64,000 nt of DNA, taken from NCBI GenBank assembly GCA_020152595.1, contig JAIGNY010004098.1:1-64000 (forward strand), written 5' to 3'. Positions within the stretch are counted from its first letter, which is position 1. Each line of letters starts with the position of its first letter. The translations under genes and the position numbers were made by a program. The notes below the pieces were generated by a model. The model did not search any database and was not told the origin of the DNA. It saw only the letters and a list, made by a program, of their open reading frames with translations. This DNA is from Chiridota heheva (lineage: Eukaryota > Echinodermata > Holothuroidea > Apodida > Chiridotidae). This document shows positions 1 through 13,394 of this stretch, piece by piece.

Positions 1-2650
1 TTACATAGACAGTATACAGCAATCAAGAAATCAGGGTTACATGTACAGTGTACAGCAATCAAGAAATCATGGTCACATGTACAGTATACAGCAATCAAGA
101 AATCAGGGTTACATGTACAGTACACAGCAATAAAGAAATCATGGTTACATGTACAGTATACAGCAATCAAGAAATCATGGTTACATGTACAGTATACAGC
201 AATCAAGAAATCAGGGTTACATGTACAGTATACAGCAATCAAGAAATCATGGTTACATGTACAGTATACAGCAATCAAGAAATCAGGGTTACATGTACAG
301 TATACAGCAATCAAGAAATCATGGTTACATGTACAGTATACAGCAATCAAGAAATCAGGGTTACATGTACAGTATACAGCAATCAAGAAATCATGGTTAC
401 ATGCATCAATCAAGAAATCAGGGTTACATGAACACAGTATACAACAACCAAGAAATCATGGTTACATGTACAGTATACAGCAATCAAGAAATCAGGGTTA
501 CATGTACAGTATACAGCAATCAAGAAATCAGGATTACACGCATCAATCAAGAAATCAGGGTTACATGAACACAGTATACAGCAATCAAGAAATCAGGGTT
601 ACATGAACACAGTATACAGCAATCAAGATATCAGGGTTGTATGTACAGTATACAGGAATCAATAAATCAGGGTGACATGTACAGCATACAGCAATCAAGA
701 AATCAGAGTTACATGTACAGTATACAGTAATCAAGAAATCAGGGTCACATACAGCAATCAAGAAATCAGGGTTACATGTACAGTATACAACAATCAAGAA
801 ATCAGGGTTACATGCATCAATCGAGAAATCAGGGTTACATGAACACAGTATACAACAATCAAGAAATCAGGGTTTCATGCATCAATCAAGAAATCAGGGA
901 TACATGAACACAGTATACAACAATCAAGAAATCAGGGTTATATGTACAGTATACAGCAATCAAGAAATCAGGGCAATCAAGAAATCAGGGTTACATGTAC
1001 AGTATACAACAATCAAGAAATCAGGGTTACATGCATCAATCAAGAAATCAGGGTTACATGAACACAGTATACAACAATCAAGAAATCAGGGTTTCATGCA
1101 TCAATCAAGAAATCAGGGATACATGAACACAGTATACAACAATCAAGAAATCAGGGTTATATGTACAGTATACAGCAATCAAGAAATCAGGGTAATATGT
1201 ACAGTATACAGCAATCAAGAAATCAGGGTTATATGTACAGTGTACAGCAATCAAGAAATCAGGGCTATATGTACAGTGTACAGGAATTAATAAATCAGGG
1301 TTACATGTACAGCATACAGCAATCAATAAATCAGGGTTACATGTACAGTATACAGCAATCAAGAAATCAGGGTTACATGTACAGTATACAGCAATCAAGA
1401 AATCATGGTTACATGTACAGTGTACAGGAATCAATTAATCAGGGTTACATGTACAGCATACAGCAATCAAGAAATCAGGGTTATATGTACAGTATACAGC
1501 AATCAAGAAATCAGGGTTATATGTACAGTGTACAGGAATTAATAAATCAGGGTTACATGAACACAGTATACAGCAATCAAGAAATCAGAGTCACATGTAC
1601 AATATACAGCAATCAAGAAATCAGGGTTACATGTACAGTATACAGCAATCAAGAAATTAGAGTTACTTGAACACAGTATACAGCAATCAAGAAATCAGGG
1701 TTACATGTACAGTATACAGCAATCAAGAAATTAGAGTTACTTGAACACAGTATACAGCAATCAAGAAATTAGGGTTACATGTACAGTATACAGCAATCAA
1801 GAAATCATGGTTTCATGTACAGTGTACAGGAATTAATAAATTAGAGTTACTTGAACACAGTATACAGCAATCAAGAAATCAGGGTTACATGAACACAGTA
1901 TACAGCAATCAAGAAATCAGGGTTACATGTACAATATACAGCAATCAATAAATTAGAGTTACTTGAACACAGTATACAGCAATCAAGAAATCAGAGTCAC
2001 ATGTACAATATACAACAATCAATAAATTCGAGTTACTTGAACACAGTATACAGCAATCAAGAAATCAGGGTTACATGTACAGTATACAGCAATCAAGAAA
2101 TCATGGTTTCATGTACAGTGTACAGGAATTAATAAATTAGAGTTACTTGAACACAGTATACAGCAATCAAGAAATCAGGGTTACATGAACACAGTATACA
2201 GCAATCAAGAAATCAGAGTCACATGTACAATATACAGCAATCAAGAAATCATGGTTTCATGTACAGTGTACAGGAATTAATAAATTAGAGTTACTTGAAC
2301 ACAGTATACAGCAATCAAGAAATCAGGGTTACATGAACACAGTATACAGCAATCAAGAAATCAGGGTTACATGTACAGTATACAGCAATCAATAAATCAT
2401 GGTTATATGTACAGTGTACAGGAATTAATAAATTAGAGTTACTTGAACACAGTATACAGCAATCAAGAAATCAGGGTTACATGTACAGTATACAGCAATC
2501 AAGAAATCATGGTTTAATGTACAGTGTACAGGAATCAAGAAATCAGGGTTACATGTACAGTATACAGCAATCAAGAAATCATGGTTTCATGTACAGTGTA
2601 CAGGAATCAAGAAATCAGGGTTACATGTACAGCAATTAATAAATCAGGGT
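1..2650. repeat. 36-bp minisatellite array
   Basis: Tandem array of a 36-bp unit containing ACAGTATACAGCAATCAAG, entering from the left window edge, so its true start is unseen. The left part (to about 600) is regular; from about 600 to 2650 it mixes the full unit with variants (GAACACAGTATAC, CATCAATCAAGAAATC, GGAATTAATAAAT). Because 36 is a multiple of 3, stop-free frames arise on both strands (12-residue peptide repeats); these are not genes. The unit carries overlapping palindromes ACATGT, TGTACA and GTATAC. Confidence 0.97.
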
Positions 2651-3611
2651 TGTGCTAGCTTTGGAACATACAGTATGAATGGCATTTACAAAATGGCATT
2701 AATGCTTGTTATGTACTGTAACATACTGTTCATCACATATTACAATGCAAAGTTATGGTGGTCCTTTATCATTGACACAATGTGGATCAATTGAAGGGAA
2801 TTCAGTATTTGACATCATCTGACCTACAGGACCTACCTGTCCTTCTGATCTACTTCATGTAGTAAACCTCACTGAGTTAGATGATTGACAGCTTTTTCAA
2901 CCAATCAATCAATGAATTTGCCTAGCAACAAAATCTGCGTAACTAAGTGGGGCAAAAATCCCACGCAGTACTAATATAGTTAGCTAGCAGCATGAGCTCA
3001 TGCAGTCAATGCAATATACTGTACAAAACAAATTTCTGCACACACAGACAGAGTGACGACAAATTGGTGTACAAAAATCCAATATGAGCTTTGTAAATCC
3101 AATTCCCGTTAATCAGAACAGTTAGCAAAGAAAATTTTGTTTATTCCTTTTGCTAAATCTCTAAAGATACGTAGAAGTGCCATAAATGGATCAAAGCTTA
3201 CGGCAGGTCATGTGAACATCCAAATGTCAATGCATTGGCCATGCGTGATTGCGGATATGAGGTTTTTTTACCCCACCTAGTTACCGCGTTGCTATGGTGA
3301 GTCCTAGTTATCGCGTTGCTATGGTGAGTGTGGCTTAATCGGAGAGGTAAATTGATGATTTTTTAAATTTTAATTATCATCTTTTTACAAATGTTGTCAT
3401 CTTTTGTTGGCTTCAAGGGGTGAGTTGTCAATGCTGCTAGTGTTGAGTACTGGCCTGGCAGCATAAACACCCCTGCAAGAAACTTACAGTATGCTCTAAC
3501 TTACAGTATGCTCTAACTTACAGTATGCTCTAATTTCCATATGCCTGCTAATTGAGGTGTCGTCAAAATATAATTAGGCAAGTCACTTGCAATTTTGACA
3601 AATTTTGCGGG
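2651..3611. other. Non-coding spacer with two small direct repeats
   Basis: No convincing gene. Holds a 27-bp direct duplication around CGCGTTGCTATGGTGAGT (about 3276-3330) and three copies of a 17-bp unit CTTACAGTATGCTCTAA (3481-3533). The rest is unique AT-rich sequence. Confidence 0.6.
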
Positions 3612-4420
3612 TGCTATTCAACCATTAGGGCATATCAATGGGCCGAATAAAATGCTATCCAACCATTAGGGCATATCAATGGGTCGAATAAAATGCTATC
3701 CAACCATTAGGGCATAGCAATGGGTCAAATAAAATGCTATCCAACCATTAGGGCATATCAATGGGCCGAATAAAATGCTATCCAACCATTAGGGCATAGC
3801 AATGGGTCAAATAAAATGCTATCCAACCATTAGGGCATATCAATGGGCCGAATAAAATGCTATCCAACCATTAGGGCATATCAATGGGCCGAATAAAATG
3901 CTATCCAACCATTAGGGCATGTCAATGGGTCGAATAAAATGCTATCCAACCATTAGGGCATATTAATGGGTCGAATAAAATGCTATCCAACCTTTAGGGC
4001 ATATCAATGGGCCGAATAAAATGCTATCCAAGCATTAGGGCATATCAATGGGTCGAATAAAATGCTATCCAACCATTAAGGCATATCAATGGGTGGAATA
4101 AAATGCTATCCAACCATTAGGGCATATCAATGGGCCGAATAAAATGCTATCCAACGATTAGGGCATATCAGTGGGTCGAATAAAATGCTATCCAACCATT
4201 AGGGCATAGCAATGGGTCAAATAAAATGCTATCCAACCATTAGGGCATATCAATGGGCCGAATAAAATGCTATCCAACCATTAGGTCATATCAATGGGCC
4301 GAATAAAATGCTATCCAACCTTTTGGCCCGAATAAAATGCTATCCAACCATTAGGGCATATCAATTGGCCGAATGAAATGCTATCCAACCTTTAGGGCAT
4401 ATCAATGGGCCGAATAAAAT
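3612..4420. repeat. 41-bp minisatellite array
   Basis: About 20 copies of a 41-bp unit containing CAACCATTAGGGCATATCAA and GGGCCGAATAAAATGCTATC. Variants alternate between GGGCCGAATAAA, GGGTCGAATAAA and GGGTCAAATAAA. One copy near 4320 is internally deleted. Each unit carries an AATAAA hexamer on the plus strand. Confidence 0.97.
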
Positions 4421-4851
4421 AATTATAGGAAAGGTGATACTTTTATTCATGTCCAGCTTGTATTTGTCAAATGTGTTTTGGAGCAGTACTGCTAGCATGG
4501 TGTACATGTACTGTAGCTGCTGCAGTGCAAGGTTTAACTAAGTTTCTGTAGGAGGTGTGTTTATCTTCAGAGTGATGGTGGCTTTGTTAGTGCCATATGA
4601 AGAAATGATTGTTTGTTCCTTTGTACATCTACAAAGTATTGAAACCTTAATAAGACAAAGTAGCATTATCATATATATCACTTCTTAAAAAAATATTTTG
4701 TGTGAAATGCACATTGAATTTTTGACTTAATTGTGACATCTTTTTTATATATGCAAATTTTGTGATGGAGTTAGTTAAAGGCAGGCACACAATATGAATA
4801 TGATTTCCTAAATTTGGTGTCTCAACATCAAACATTGGTGACTTTTAGAAC
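4421..4851. other. Unique spacer, no gene seen
   Basis: AT-rich unique sequence between two arrays. The only frame of note (62 codons, minus strand, 4647-4835) has no recognisable domain. Confidence 0.5.
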
Positions 4852-6841
4852 ATCAGCTATGTATTGTAGACGATTAACAAATTAATTGGTGCTATAAAAT
4901 CATTGCCAATATCAATTATATATTGTAGAGGATTAACAAATTAATTTATGCTATAAAATCCTATAATATCAATTATGTATTGTAGAGGATTAACAAATTA
5001 ATTGATGCTTTAAAATCATTGCCAATATCAATTATATATTGTAGAGGATTAACAAATTAATTGATGCTATAAAATCATTGCCAATATCAATTATATATTG
5101 TAAAGGATTAACAAATTAATTGATGCTATAAAATCATTGCCAATATCAATTATGTATTGTAGAGGATTAATAAAATAATTGATGCTATAAGATCATTGCC
5201 AATATCAATTATATATTGTAGAGGATTAACAAATTAATTGATGCTATAAAATCCTATAATATCAATAATGTATTGTAGAGGATTAACACATTGATTGATG
5301 CTTTAAAATCATTGCCAATATCAATTATATATTGTAGAGGATTAACAAATTGATTGATGCTATAAAATCATTGCCAATATCAATTATATATTGTAGAGGA
5401 TTAACAAATTAATTGATGCTATAAAATCATTGCCAATATCAACTATGTATTGTAGAGGATTAACAAATTAATTGATGCTATAAAATCATGGGCAATATCA
5501 ATTATGTATTGTAGAGGATTAACAAATTAATTGATGCTATGAAAACATGGGCAATATCAATTATATATTGTAGAGGATTAAGAAATTAATTGATAATATA
5601 AAATCATTGCCAATATCAATTATATATTGTAGAGGATTAACAAATTAATTGATGCTATAAAATCATTGCCAATATCAATTATGTATTGTAGAGGATTAAC
5701 AAATTAATTGATGCTATAAAATCATGGGCAATATCAATTATATATTGTAGAGGATTAAGAAATTAATTGATGCTATAAAATCATGGGCAATATCAATTAT
5801 ATATTGTAGACGATTAACAAATTAATTGATGCTATAAAATCATGGCCAAAATCAATTATATATTGTAGAGGATTAACAAATTGATTGATGCTATAAAATC
5901 ATTGCCAATATCAATTATATATTGTAGAGGATTAACAAATTAATTGATGCTATAAAATCATTGCCAATATCAACTATGTATTGTAGAGGATTAACAAATT
6001 AATTGATGCTATAAAATCATTGCCAATATCAATTATGTATTGTAAAGGATTAACAAATTAATTGATGCTATAAAATCATTGCCAATATTGATTATATATT
6101 ATAGAGGATTAACAAATTAATTGGTGCTATAAAATCATTGCCAATATCAATTATATATTGTAGAGGATTAACAAATTAATTTATGCTATAAAATTATTGC
6201 CAATATCAATTATATATTGTAAAGGATTAACAAATTAATTGATTCTATAAAACATTGCCAATATCAATTATGTATTGTAGAGGATTAACAAATTGATTGG
6301 TGCTATAAAATCATTGCCAATATCAATTATGTATTGTAGAGGATTATTAAATTAATTGATGCTATAAAATCATTGCCAATATTATTTATATATTGTAGAG
6401 GATTAACAAATTAATTGATTCTATAAAATCATTGCCAATATCAGTTATGTATAGTAGAGGATTAACAAATTAATTGATGCTATAAAATCATTGCCAATAT
6501 CAATTATATATTGTAGAGGATTAGCAAATTAATTGATGCTATAAAATCATTGCCAATATCAATTATGTGTTGTAGAGAATTAACAAATTAATTGTTGCTA
6601 TAAAATCATTGCCGATATCAATTATATATTATAGAGGATTAACAAATTAATTGATGCTATAAAATTGTCAAATTTAATTATGTATTGTAGAGGATTAACA
6701 AATTAATTGATGCTAGAATATCATTGCCAATATCAATTATATATTGTAGAGGGATTAACAAGTTAATTGATGCTATAAAACTATTGCCAATATCAGTTAT
6801 ATATTGTAGAGGATTAACAAATTAATTTATGCTATAAAATT
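4852..6841. repeat. 59-bp AT-rich minisatellite array
   Basis: About 34 copies of a 59-bp unit containing TATTGTAGAGGATTAACAAA and TTGATGCTATAAAATCATTG. The spacing of TGTAGAGG is exactly 59 at 4981, 5040 and 5099. Variants include a GGGCAATATC subtype clustered at about 5490-5800. The array is followed within about 20 bp by a LINE 3' end. Confidence 0.97.
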
Positions 6842-6861
6842 ATAAAACAATCTTCATTGAT

Positions 6862-7050
6862 TCATTTTGCCTTCTCCTTCCCTTTCTCTTCCACCCCCCT
6901 CCCTGCTTTTCTCAACCCTTCCTAATCCTCCATCAATATTCATTTTCATTACCTCTCTCTATTCTAGCACCACGATTTTGTAATACCCTCTTAGCACAGA
7001 TGATTATGACTGTTGTAGTGTTGTTAAACCTGAACAAACAAACGAACGCA
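6862..7050 (+). mobile_element. 5'-truncated LINE 3' end (copy 1)
   Basis: A pyrimidine-rich stretch (TCCTTCCCTTTCTCTTCCAC) leads to CACGATTTTGTAATACCCTC, then TTAGCACAGATGATTATGAC, and an ACAAACAAACGAAC-type tail. The same order of blocks recurs at 22450-22605, 25437-25665 and 45500-45651. The copy at 25.4 kb follows an RNase H coding remnant, which identifies the block as the 3' end of a non-LTR retrotransposon. Only the 3' UTR survives here, as expected for a 5'-truncated insertion. Confidence 0.65.
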
Positions 7051-7288
7051 CATCTTCTGGATGAAATTAATTGAAAATACATGATTGATATAAAAGTTTA
7101 GTTTCTTTAAAAATGTCTATGAAAATCATGAAAATAGTTTTTAAAAAAGTTAGAAAAAAAAGGCTGTTGTCATAGTTTAATTACTGATTTGCTCAGGAAT
7201 ATTTTGTTTTTAATAGGGAATACAATGGAACATTTTTCAATGTCAGTATACCCTTAAAGTTGACAATAGAAAATGTGTCCGAAAGCAT

Positions 7289-8634
7289 GAATTGACCACT
7301 TACAATGTCGCTATGACCTTTGAATTAGCCACTTACAATATCGCTTTGACCTTTGAATTGATCACTTACAATGTTGCTATGACCTTTAAATTGACCACTT
7401 ACAATATCGCTCTGACCTTTGACTTGATCACTTATAATGTCGCTCTGACCTTTGAATTGATCACCCACAATGTCGCTCTGACCTTTGAATTAACCACTTA
7501 CAATATCGCTATGACCTTTGAATTGACCACTTACAATATCGCTGTAACCTTTGAATTTATCACTTACAATGTCGCTATGACCTTTGAATTGACCACTTAC
7601 AATATCGCTCTGACCTTTGAATTGATCACTTACAATGTCGCTCTGACCTTTGAATTGACCACTTACAAAATCTCTCTGACCTTTGAATCGATCACTTACA
7701 ACGTCGCTCTGACCTTTGAATTGATCACTTAAAATATCGCTCTGAACTTTGAATTGATCACTTACAACGTCGCTCTGACCTTTGAATTGATCACTTACAA
7801 TGTTGCTCTGACCTTTGAATTGATCACTTACAATGTCGCTCTGACCTTTGAATTGATCACTTACAATGTTGCTCTGACCTTTGAATTGATCACTTACAAT
7901 GTCGCTCTGACCTTTGAATTGACCACATACAATATCGCTCTGACCTTTGAATTGATCACTTATAATGTAGCTCTGACCTTTAAATTGACCACTTACAATA
8001 TCGCTCTGACCTTTGAATTGATCACTTATAATGTCACTCTGACCTTTGAATTGACCACTTACAATATCGCTCTGACTTTTGAATTGATCACTTTTAATTG
8101 ATCTTGGATTTAACCACTTACAATATCGCTCTGATCTTTGAATTGACCACTAACAATATCGCTCTGACCTTTGAATTGATCACTTATAATGCTGCTCTGA
8201 CCTTTGAATTGACCACTTACAATATCGCTCTGACTTTTGAATTGATCACTTATAATGTCGCTCTGATCTTTGAATTAACCACTTACAATATCACTCTGAT
8301 CTTTGAATTGATCACTTACAATATCGCTCTGACCTTTGAATTGATCACTTATAATGTCGCTCTGATCTTTGAATTGACCACTAACAATATCGCTCTGACC
8401 TTTGAATTGATCACTTACAATATCGCTCTGACCTTTGAATTGACCACTTACGATATCGCTCTGACTTTTGTATTGATCACTTATAATGTCGCTCTGATCT
8501 TTGAATTGACCACTTACAATATCGCTCTGACCTTTGAATTGATCACTAACAATGTTGCTCTTACCTTTGAATTGACCACTTACAATATCGCTCTGACCTT
8601 TGAATTGACCACTTACAATATCGCTCTGACTTTG
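7289..8634. repeat. 33-bp minisatellite with 66-bp dimer pattern
   Basis: About 41 copies of a 33-bp unit with TTGAATTGATCACTTACAAT and GTCGCTCTGACC. Two subtypes (GATCACTTACAATGTCGC and GACCACTTACAATATCGC) alternate over much of the array, giving a 66-bp higher-order unit; a block at about 7755-7920 is almost all the first subtype. The stop-free plus-strand frames (11-residue TYNVALTFELI repeat) follow from 33 being a multiple of 3 and are not treated as a gene. Confidence 0.96.
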
Positions 8635-9449
8635 TGGTGGCTAGGATCTGACAACTTTTATGCTAATTCTTTTGACTTTTTGGTTAGAGTGCGAAGCATA
8701 CTGCAAACCTATGTAATGGCGGTTTCGTCTAGCCATCCATAGTTTGGGCTGATATTTCCTCAGAAGTGTTAAGAGTTTTTTGAGAAATCCTAAGAAAATG
8801 TTAAAAGTTTCTTCAGAGTTCCTCAGAAAAAGTTAGTTTCTTCAGATATCCTCATGGAAGGCTGAAATTGCCTTACTAAATTTGAAAGTTTTTTAGAGAC
8901 TCTTTAAGACAGGTTGAACTTGGTTGAAGAATAGTTTTCTTAAAAAGTACAAAACATTTGATATTTCCTGTGAAGATAACTGTAAGATGATATAATTTCT
9001 CAAAATTCTTCAGAGATCATCAAGTGTCTATCATAACACTGGAGGTTTAAAACCCTCAAACTTCTTCAAAATATTTGTGCACCAAAGGCTGTATCAGGCA
9101 TGAATATTAAACTCCACCTTTATTATTGTGTTCATTTGCATAAAGTTGCTACAGTATATGAACTGACAAGACATTTTTACTTAATATGCTCAGTCAGGGA
9201 GTGTGACAGGATGTGACTGCATATGGGCATAGGAAGGGATGTCATATGGGACATGGGTGGGGGTCATGCAGGACATAGGGTATAATATAACACTTGTTTA
9301 TATCAGGCATGATTATTTGACTCCCGCATTTTTATCTTATTCAACAGTCATTTGCATATAAGTTATTATATGGACTGACTTTCATACATAGTGTGTTCAT
9401 TCAGGAACTGTGATAGCTAGGACAAGATTTCTTATGGAGCCTATGCCAT
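8635..9449. other. Unique spacer with old internal duplications
   Basis: No gene. At 8755-8870 there are degenerate short repeats of a TTCCTCAGAAAA/TTAAAAGTTT theme. About 9090-9200 and 9300-9430 are a diverged direct duplication roughly 210 bp apart (shared CAGGCATGA, TCATTTGCATA, and a following TGTGA/GACA run). Near 9220-9290 the GGGACATGGG motif of the next array already appears. Confidence 0.5.
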
Positions 9450-10630
9450 GTAGGACATGGGGTGGGATGCTATGTGGAACAGTGTGGGATGCCATGTGGG
9501 ATATATGGTTGAATGCCGTGAGGGACATAGGGTGGAATGCTATGAGGGACATAGGGTGGAATGCTGTGAGGGACATAGGGTGGATTGCTATGACGGACAT
9601 AGGGTGGAATGCTTTGAGGGACATAGGGTGGAATGCTATGAGGGACATAGGGTGGAATGCTATGAGGGACATAGGGTGGATTGCTATGAGGGACATAGAG
9701 TGGAATGCTATGAGGGACAGGATGGAATGCTATGAGGGACATAGAGTGGAATGCTATGACGGACATAGGGTGGAATGCTATGAGGGACATAGGGTGGAAT
9801 GCTATGAGGGACATAATGTAGAATGCTATGAAGGACATGGGTGGAATGTTATGAGGGACATAGGGTGGAATGCTATGAGGGACATAGGGTGGAATGCTAC
9901 GAGGGACATAGGGTAAAATGTTATGAGGGACATAGGGTGGAATGCTATGAGGGGCCTAGGGTGGAATGCTATGAGGGACATAGGGTGGAATGCTATGGAA
10001 TGGATGTCATGTGGGACATGGGATGGTATGGGATATCATGTGGGACATGGGGTCAGATGCCATGTGAGACATGAGGTGGGATGCCATGAGTAACACAGAG
10101 TGTGACATAGGTTGGGATGCCATGTGTGGCATAGGGTAGGAGACAATGTGGGACATGGGATGTGATGCCATGTGGGACATGAAGTAGGGTGGGATTATGT
10201 GGAACATGGTGATATCCAATGTGGGACATAAGGTGGGATGCCATTTGGGACATCAGGTGGGAAGCCACTGATTTGGGACATAAGGTGGGATGACATGGGG
10301 GACATAGGGAGGGATGTCATGTGAGACACAGGGAGGGATGCCATGTAGGACATAGGGAGAGATGCCATGTGGGACATAAGGTTGGATTAATGTGGGACAT
10401 AGGATGGGATCCATGTGGGACATAGGGTGGGATGCCATGTGGGTCACAGGGTGGGATGACATGTGGGACATATGGTGGAATGCCATGTGGGACATATGGT
10501 GGAATGCCATGTGGGATATACTGTATGGTGTAATGCCATGTGAGACAAGGGATGGGATGTCATGCAGGACATTGGGTGGGATCTTATGTGGGACATGGGA
10601 TTCCATGTGGGACTTTATGTGAGATGCCAT
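9450..10630. repeat. 24-bp minisatellite array
   Basis: About 49 copies of a 24-bp unit with GGGACATAGGGTGGAATGCT. The left half (about 9520-10000) is homogeneous (TATGAGGGACATAGGG). The right half is diverged (GCCATGTGGGACATAGGGTG). All reading frames here, on both strands, are repeat-encoded. Confidence 0.96.
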
Positions 10631-11569
10631 TTTTATAATCAGCCGGGTCATATAATATGGGTGTCAATTTACATGGGCATGCGAACTATGTCGGTATTTA
10701 CAGTTCTAGTTACATTTGAAAGACTACCTCTTTGCCTATAGTGGGCCTCATATCATCAATTTCATGCTACGGTAGAAGATTTTATTGCCCCTGGGTTCTG
10801 ATTAAAATCTGATTTATTTCTAATTTGCTCATAAAAGCTTTCATGTGTATGAGTGAGTATCATGGCTCAAGCCACAATGAAACCAAGGATCTGGAGACTC
10901 ATAAATTCTGCACATATGTTGGCAGGAAGTGAAGATCATTTAAACTACTCTCAATTCTCTTATTCTTTTTGTCATAAATTGAATGGATGAAATCAAGAAG
11001 CCTTGAGAAGCCTTGTAGGTAATTATGTCGAATACATCATGTTTGTATTGGCCACATTTAAGATGAGTCAACATTATTACTCTCATGAATATAGCTCATG
11101 AATAATTATAACATGCAAGTGGTCATATATAGCCCTTTGATATTAAACATACCTTGAAGGCTGATCACAAACATTGGTGCATTTTCTACCTTGTGATTTT
11201 GTCGTAAAGTGAAGTTGCAACAGCTTCACAACTAAAAGACTTGATGTAAAGTGCTAAGTGAGTAAAATACAGTACATTCGCGCAATTATGAACAATATTT
11301 TTGTTGTGATTCAAATTTGTATTTTTCTTCTGAGGTATCTTAAGAAGTTTGCAACAATTCAGCAGTTGACATGAATTTGAAGATTCAAATACCATCTCAG
11401 TGGCATACTGATGGATTGTTTGTTCAGGTTTTATTGAGTACAGCATGGGGAGATATAGAATATCATCTGAAATGGTGACTGCAAATAGATTCAAAGAATG
11501 CAACACTTTTTTGTACAAGAATTTTAAATTAACTGCTACTTCATTTAATGAAATTAATTTGAATAAATG
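10631..11569. other. Unique spacer, no gene recognised
   Basis: Unique AT-rich sequence. A 140-codon minus-strand frame (11186-11608) starts inside the following array and has no recognisable domain, so I do not call it. Confidence 0.5.
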
Positions 11570-12575
11570 CACCCCAACCGCCCCTTCATCAACCCAATCT
11601 TGAGACATGCTTATCTGTTGTGGATGGTCATGTCAGTCTTTGAAAATGAGCTCCCAACCGCCCCTTTATCCACCCAATCTTAAGACATGCTTATCTGTTG
11701 TGGATGGTCATGTCAGTCTTTAAAAATGAGCTGTATCACTCACAGCATGTGCAGCAATTTCTTTCACCCAATCTTGAGACATGCTTATCTGTTGTGGATG
11801 GTCATGTCAGTCTTTGAAGATGAGCTCCCAACCGCCCCTTCATCCACCCAATCTTAAGACATGCTTATCTGTTGTGGATGGTCATGTCAGTCTTTGAAGA
11901 TGAGCTCCCAACCGCCCCTTCATCCACCCAATCTTAAGACATGCTTATCTGTTGTGGATGGTCATGTCAGTCTTTGAAGATGAGCTCCCAACCGCCCCTT
12001 CATCCACCCAATCTTGAGACATGCTCATCTGTTGCGGATGGTCATGCCAGTCTTGAAGATGAGCTCCCAACCGCCCCTTCATCCACCCAATCTTGAAACA
12101 TGCTTATCTGTTGCGGATGGTCATGTCAGTCTTTGAAGATGAGCTCCCAACCGCCCCTTCATCCACCCAATCTGGAGACATGCTCATCTGTTGCGGATGG
12201 TCATGTCAGTCTTTAAAGATGAGCTCCCAACCGCCCCTTCATCCACCCAATCTTGAGACATGCTCATCTGTTGCGGATGGTCATGTCAGTCTTTGAAGAT
12301 GAGCTCCCAACCGCCCCTTCATCCACCCAATCTTGAGACATGCTTATCTGTTGCGGATGGTCATGTCAGTCTTTGAAGATGAGCTCCCAACCGCCCCTTC
12401 CTCCACCCAATCTTGAGACATGCTCATCTGTTGTGGATTGGTCATGCCAGTCTTTGAAGATGAGCTCCCAACCGCCCCTTCATCCACCCAATCTTGAGAC
12501 ATGCTCATCTGTTGTGGATTGGTCATGCCAGTCTTTGAAGATGAGCTGTATCACTCACACAGCATGTGCAGTCAC
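11570..12575. repeat. 80-bp minisatellite with variant end units
   Basis: About 12 copies of an 80-bp unit with CTCCCAACCGCCCCTTCATC and GACATGCTTATCTGTTGTGG (CTCCCAACC at 11825, 11905 and 11985). One copy is 79 bp. A variant segment (GAGCTGTATCACTCACA, AGCATGTGCAG) replaces the CCGCCCC segment near 11728-11756 and again at the right end, 12541-12575. Confidence 0.96.
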
Positions 12576-13086
12576 CCACATGCCTTTGTCTTGACAATTA
12601 ACCACATAAGGAGAGGTAGTGCATTTGTATTTTCATTGTTTGAGAAATAACTTCTAAATCAAATTGGTAAACCTAATTAAAAGCTGCAGAAATAATTTGG
12701 TTACTTGTCTTGAGTGGCAAGTTTTGTTTATTTCATGTCTTGTAAAGTCTTGCAGTATGCTCTGGTATTCCTTGTGGTATTCAAAACCCCAGTTGAATAT
12801 TAAAATAGGGAGGAATACATCTCTGTTTTTCTCTTTCTCTCCATGTTTCTTCTCTTCGAGAATATTGGATAATTGCTACAATTTGATTTAAGAAGAATGA
12901 AGGTTTTAATGGAAGCAAATTTAAATGCTTGCACCTGTTATTATAAAGTAAAAGATAAAAAAAAGTCTTTTTCTAAAAACTGCATCTGGAAAGCTCATGC
13001 CATTTTCAAGATTCTGCTATTGATTTTGTATTTGATTTTGTCAGAAAGAGAATCCATTTTGATTCATTCTTCAAAGTTCCTTTTGA
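12576..13086. other. Unique spacer
   Basis: AT-rich unique sequence. The short frames here have no recognisable domain. Confidence 0.5.
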
Positions 13087-13262
13087 CATTGTATTGCATT
13101 GTATTTCTTTAGACAATATTAATGTCCATAGTGTATTGTATTGTATTTCTTTAGACAATAGTAATGTCCATTGTGTATTGTATTGTATTTCTTTAGACAA
13201 TATTAATGTCCATTGTGTATTGTATTGTATTTTATTAGACAATATTAATTTTCATTGTTTAT
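13087..13262. repeat. 42-bp minisatellite, about 4 copies
   Basis: Four near-identical units of about 42 bp with TTGTATTTCTTTAGACAATA and TTAATGTCCATTGTG. Confidence 0.93.
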
Positions 13263-13394
13263 TATTAGATACAAGTTTGTGAAAAAACTTCTTTCATATA
13301 TTTTGTACATGTGGTACTCAGGAGGGTTTTAGGGGACTCAACCCCCTTGTTCAATTTTGTTGTAAGGACGGCTCCAAGATTCAAGTAATTTCCA

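Noticed and set aside
1..2650. CRISPR-like array
   Set aside because: Units are contiguous with no unique spacers, and no cas genes or prokaryotic context exist. The same applies to all other arrays here.
3612..4420. Cluster of polyadenylation signals (AATAAA every 41 bp)
   Set aside because: The hexamer is just part of the repeat unit; no upstream gene is visible.
9397..10651. Met/His-rich frames on both strands
   Set aside because: Overlapping by-products of the 24-bp array.
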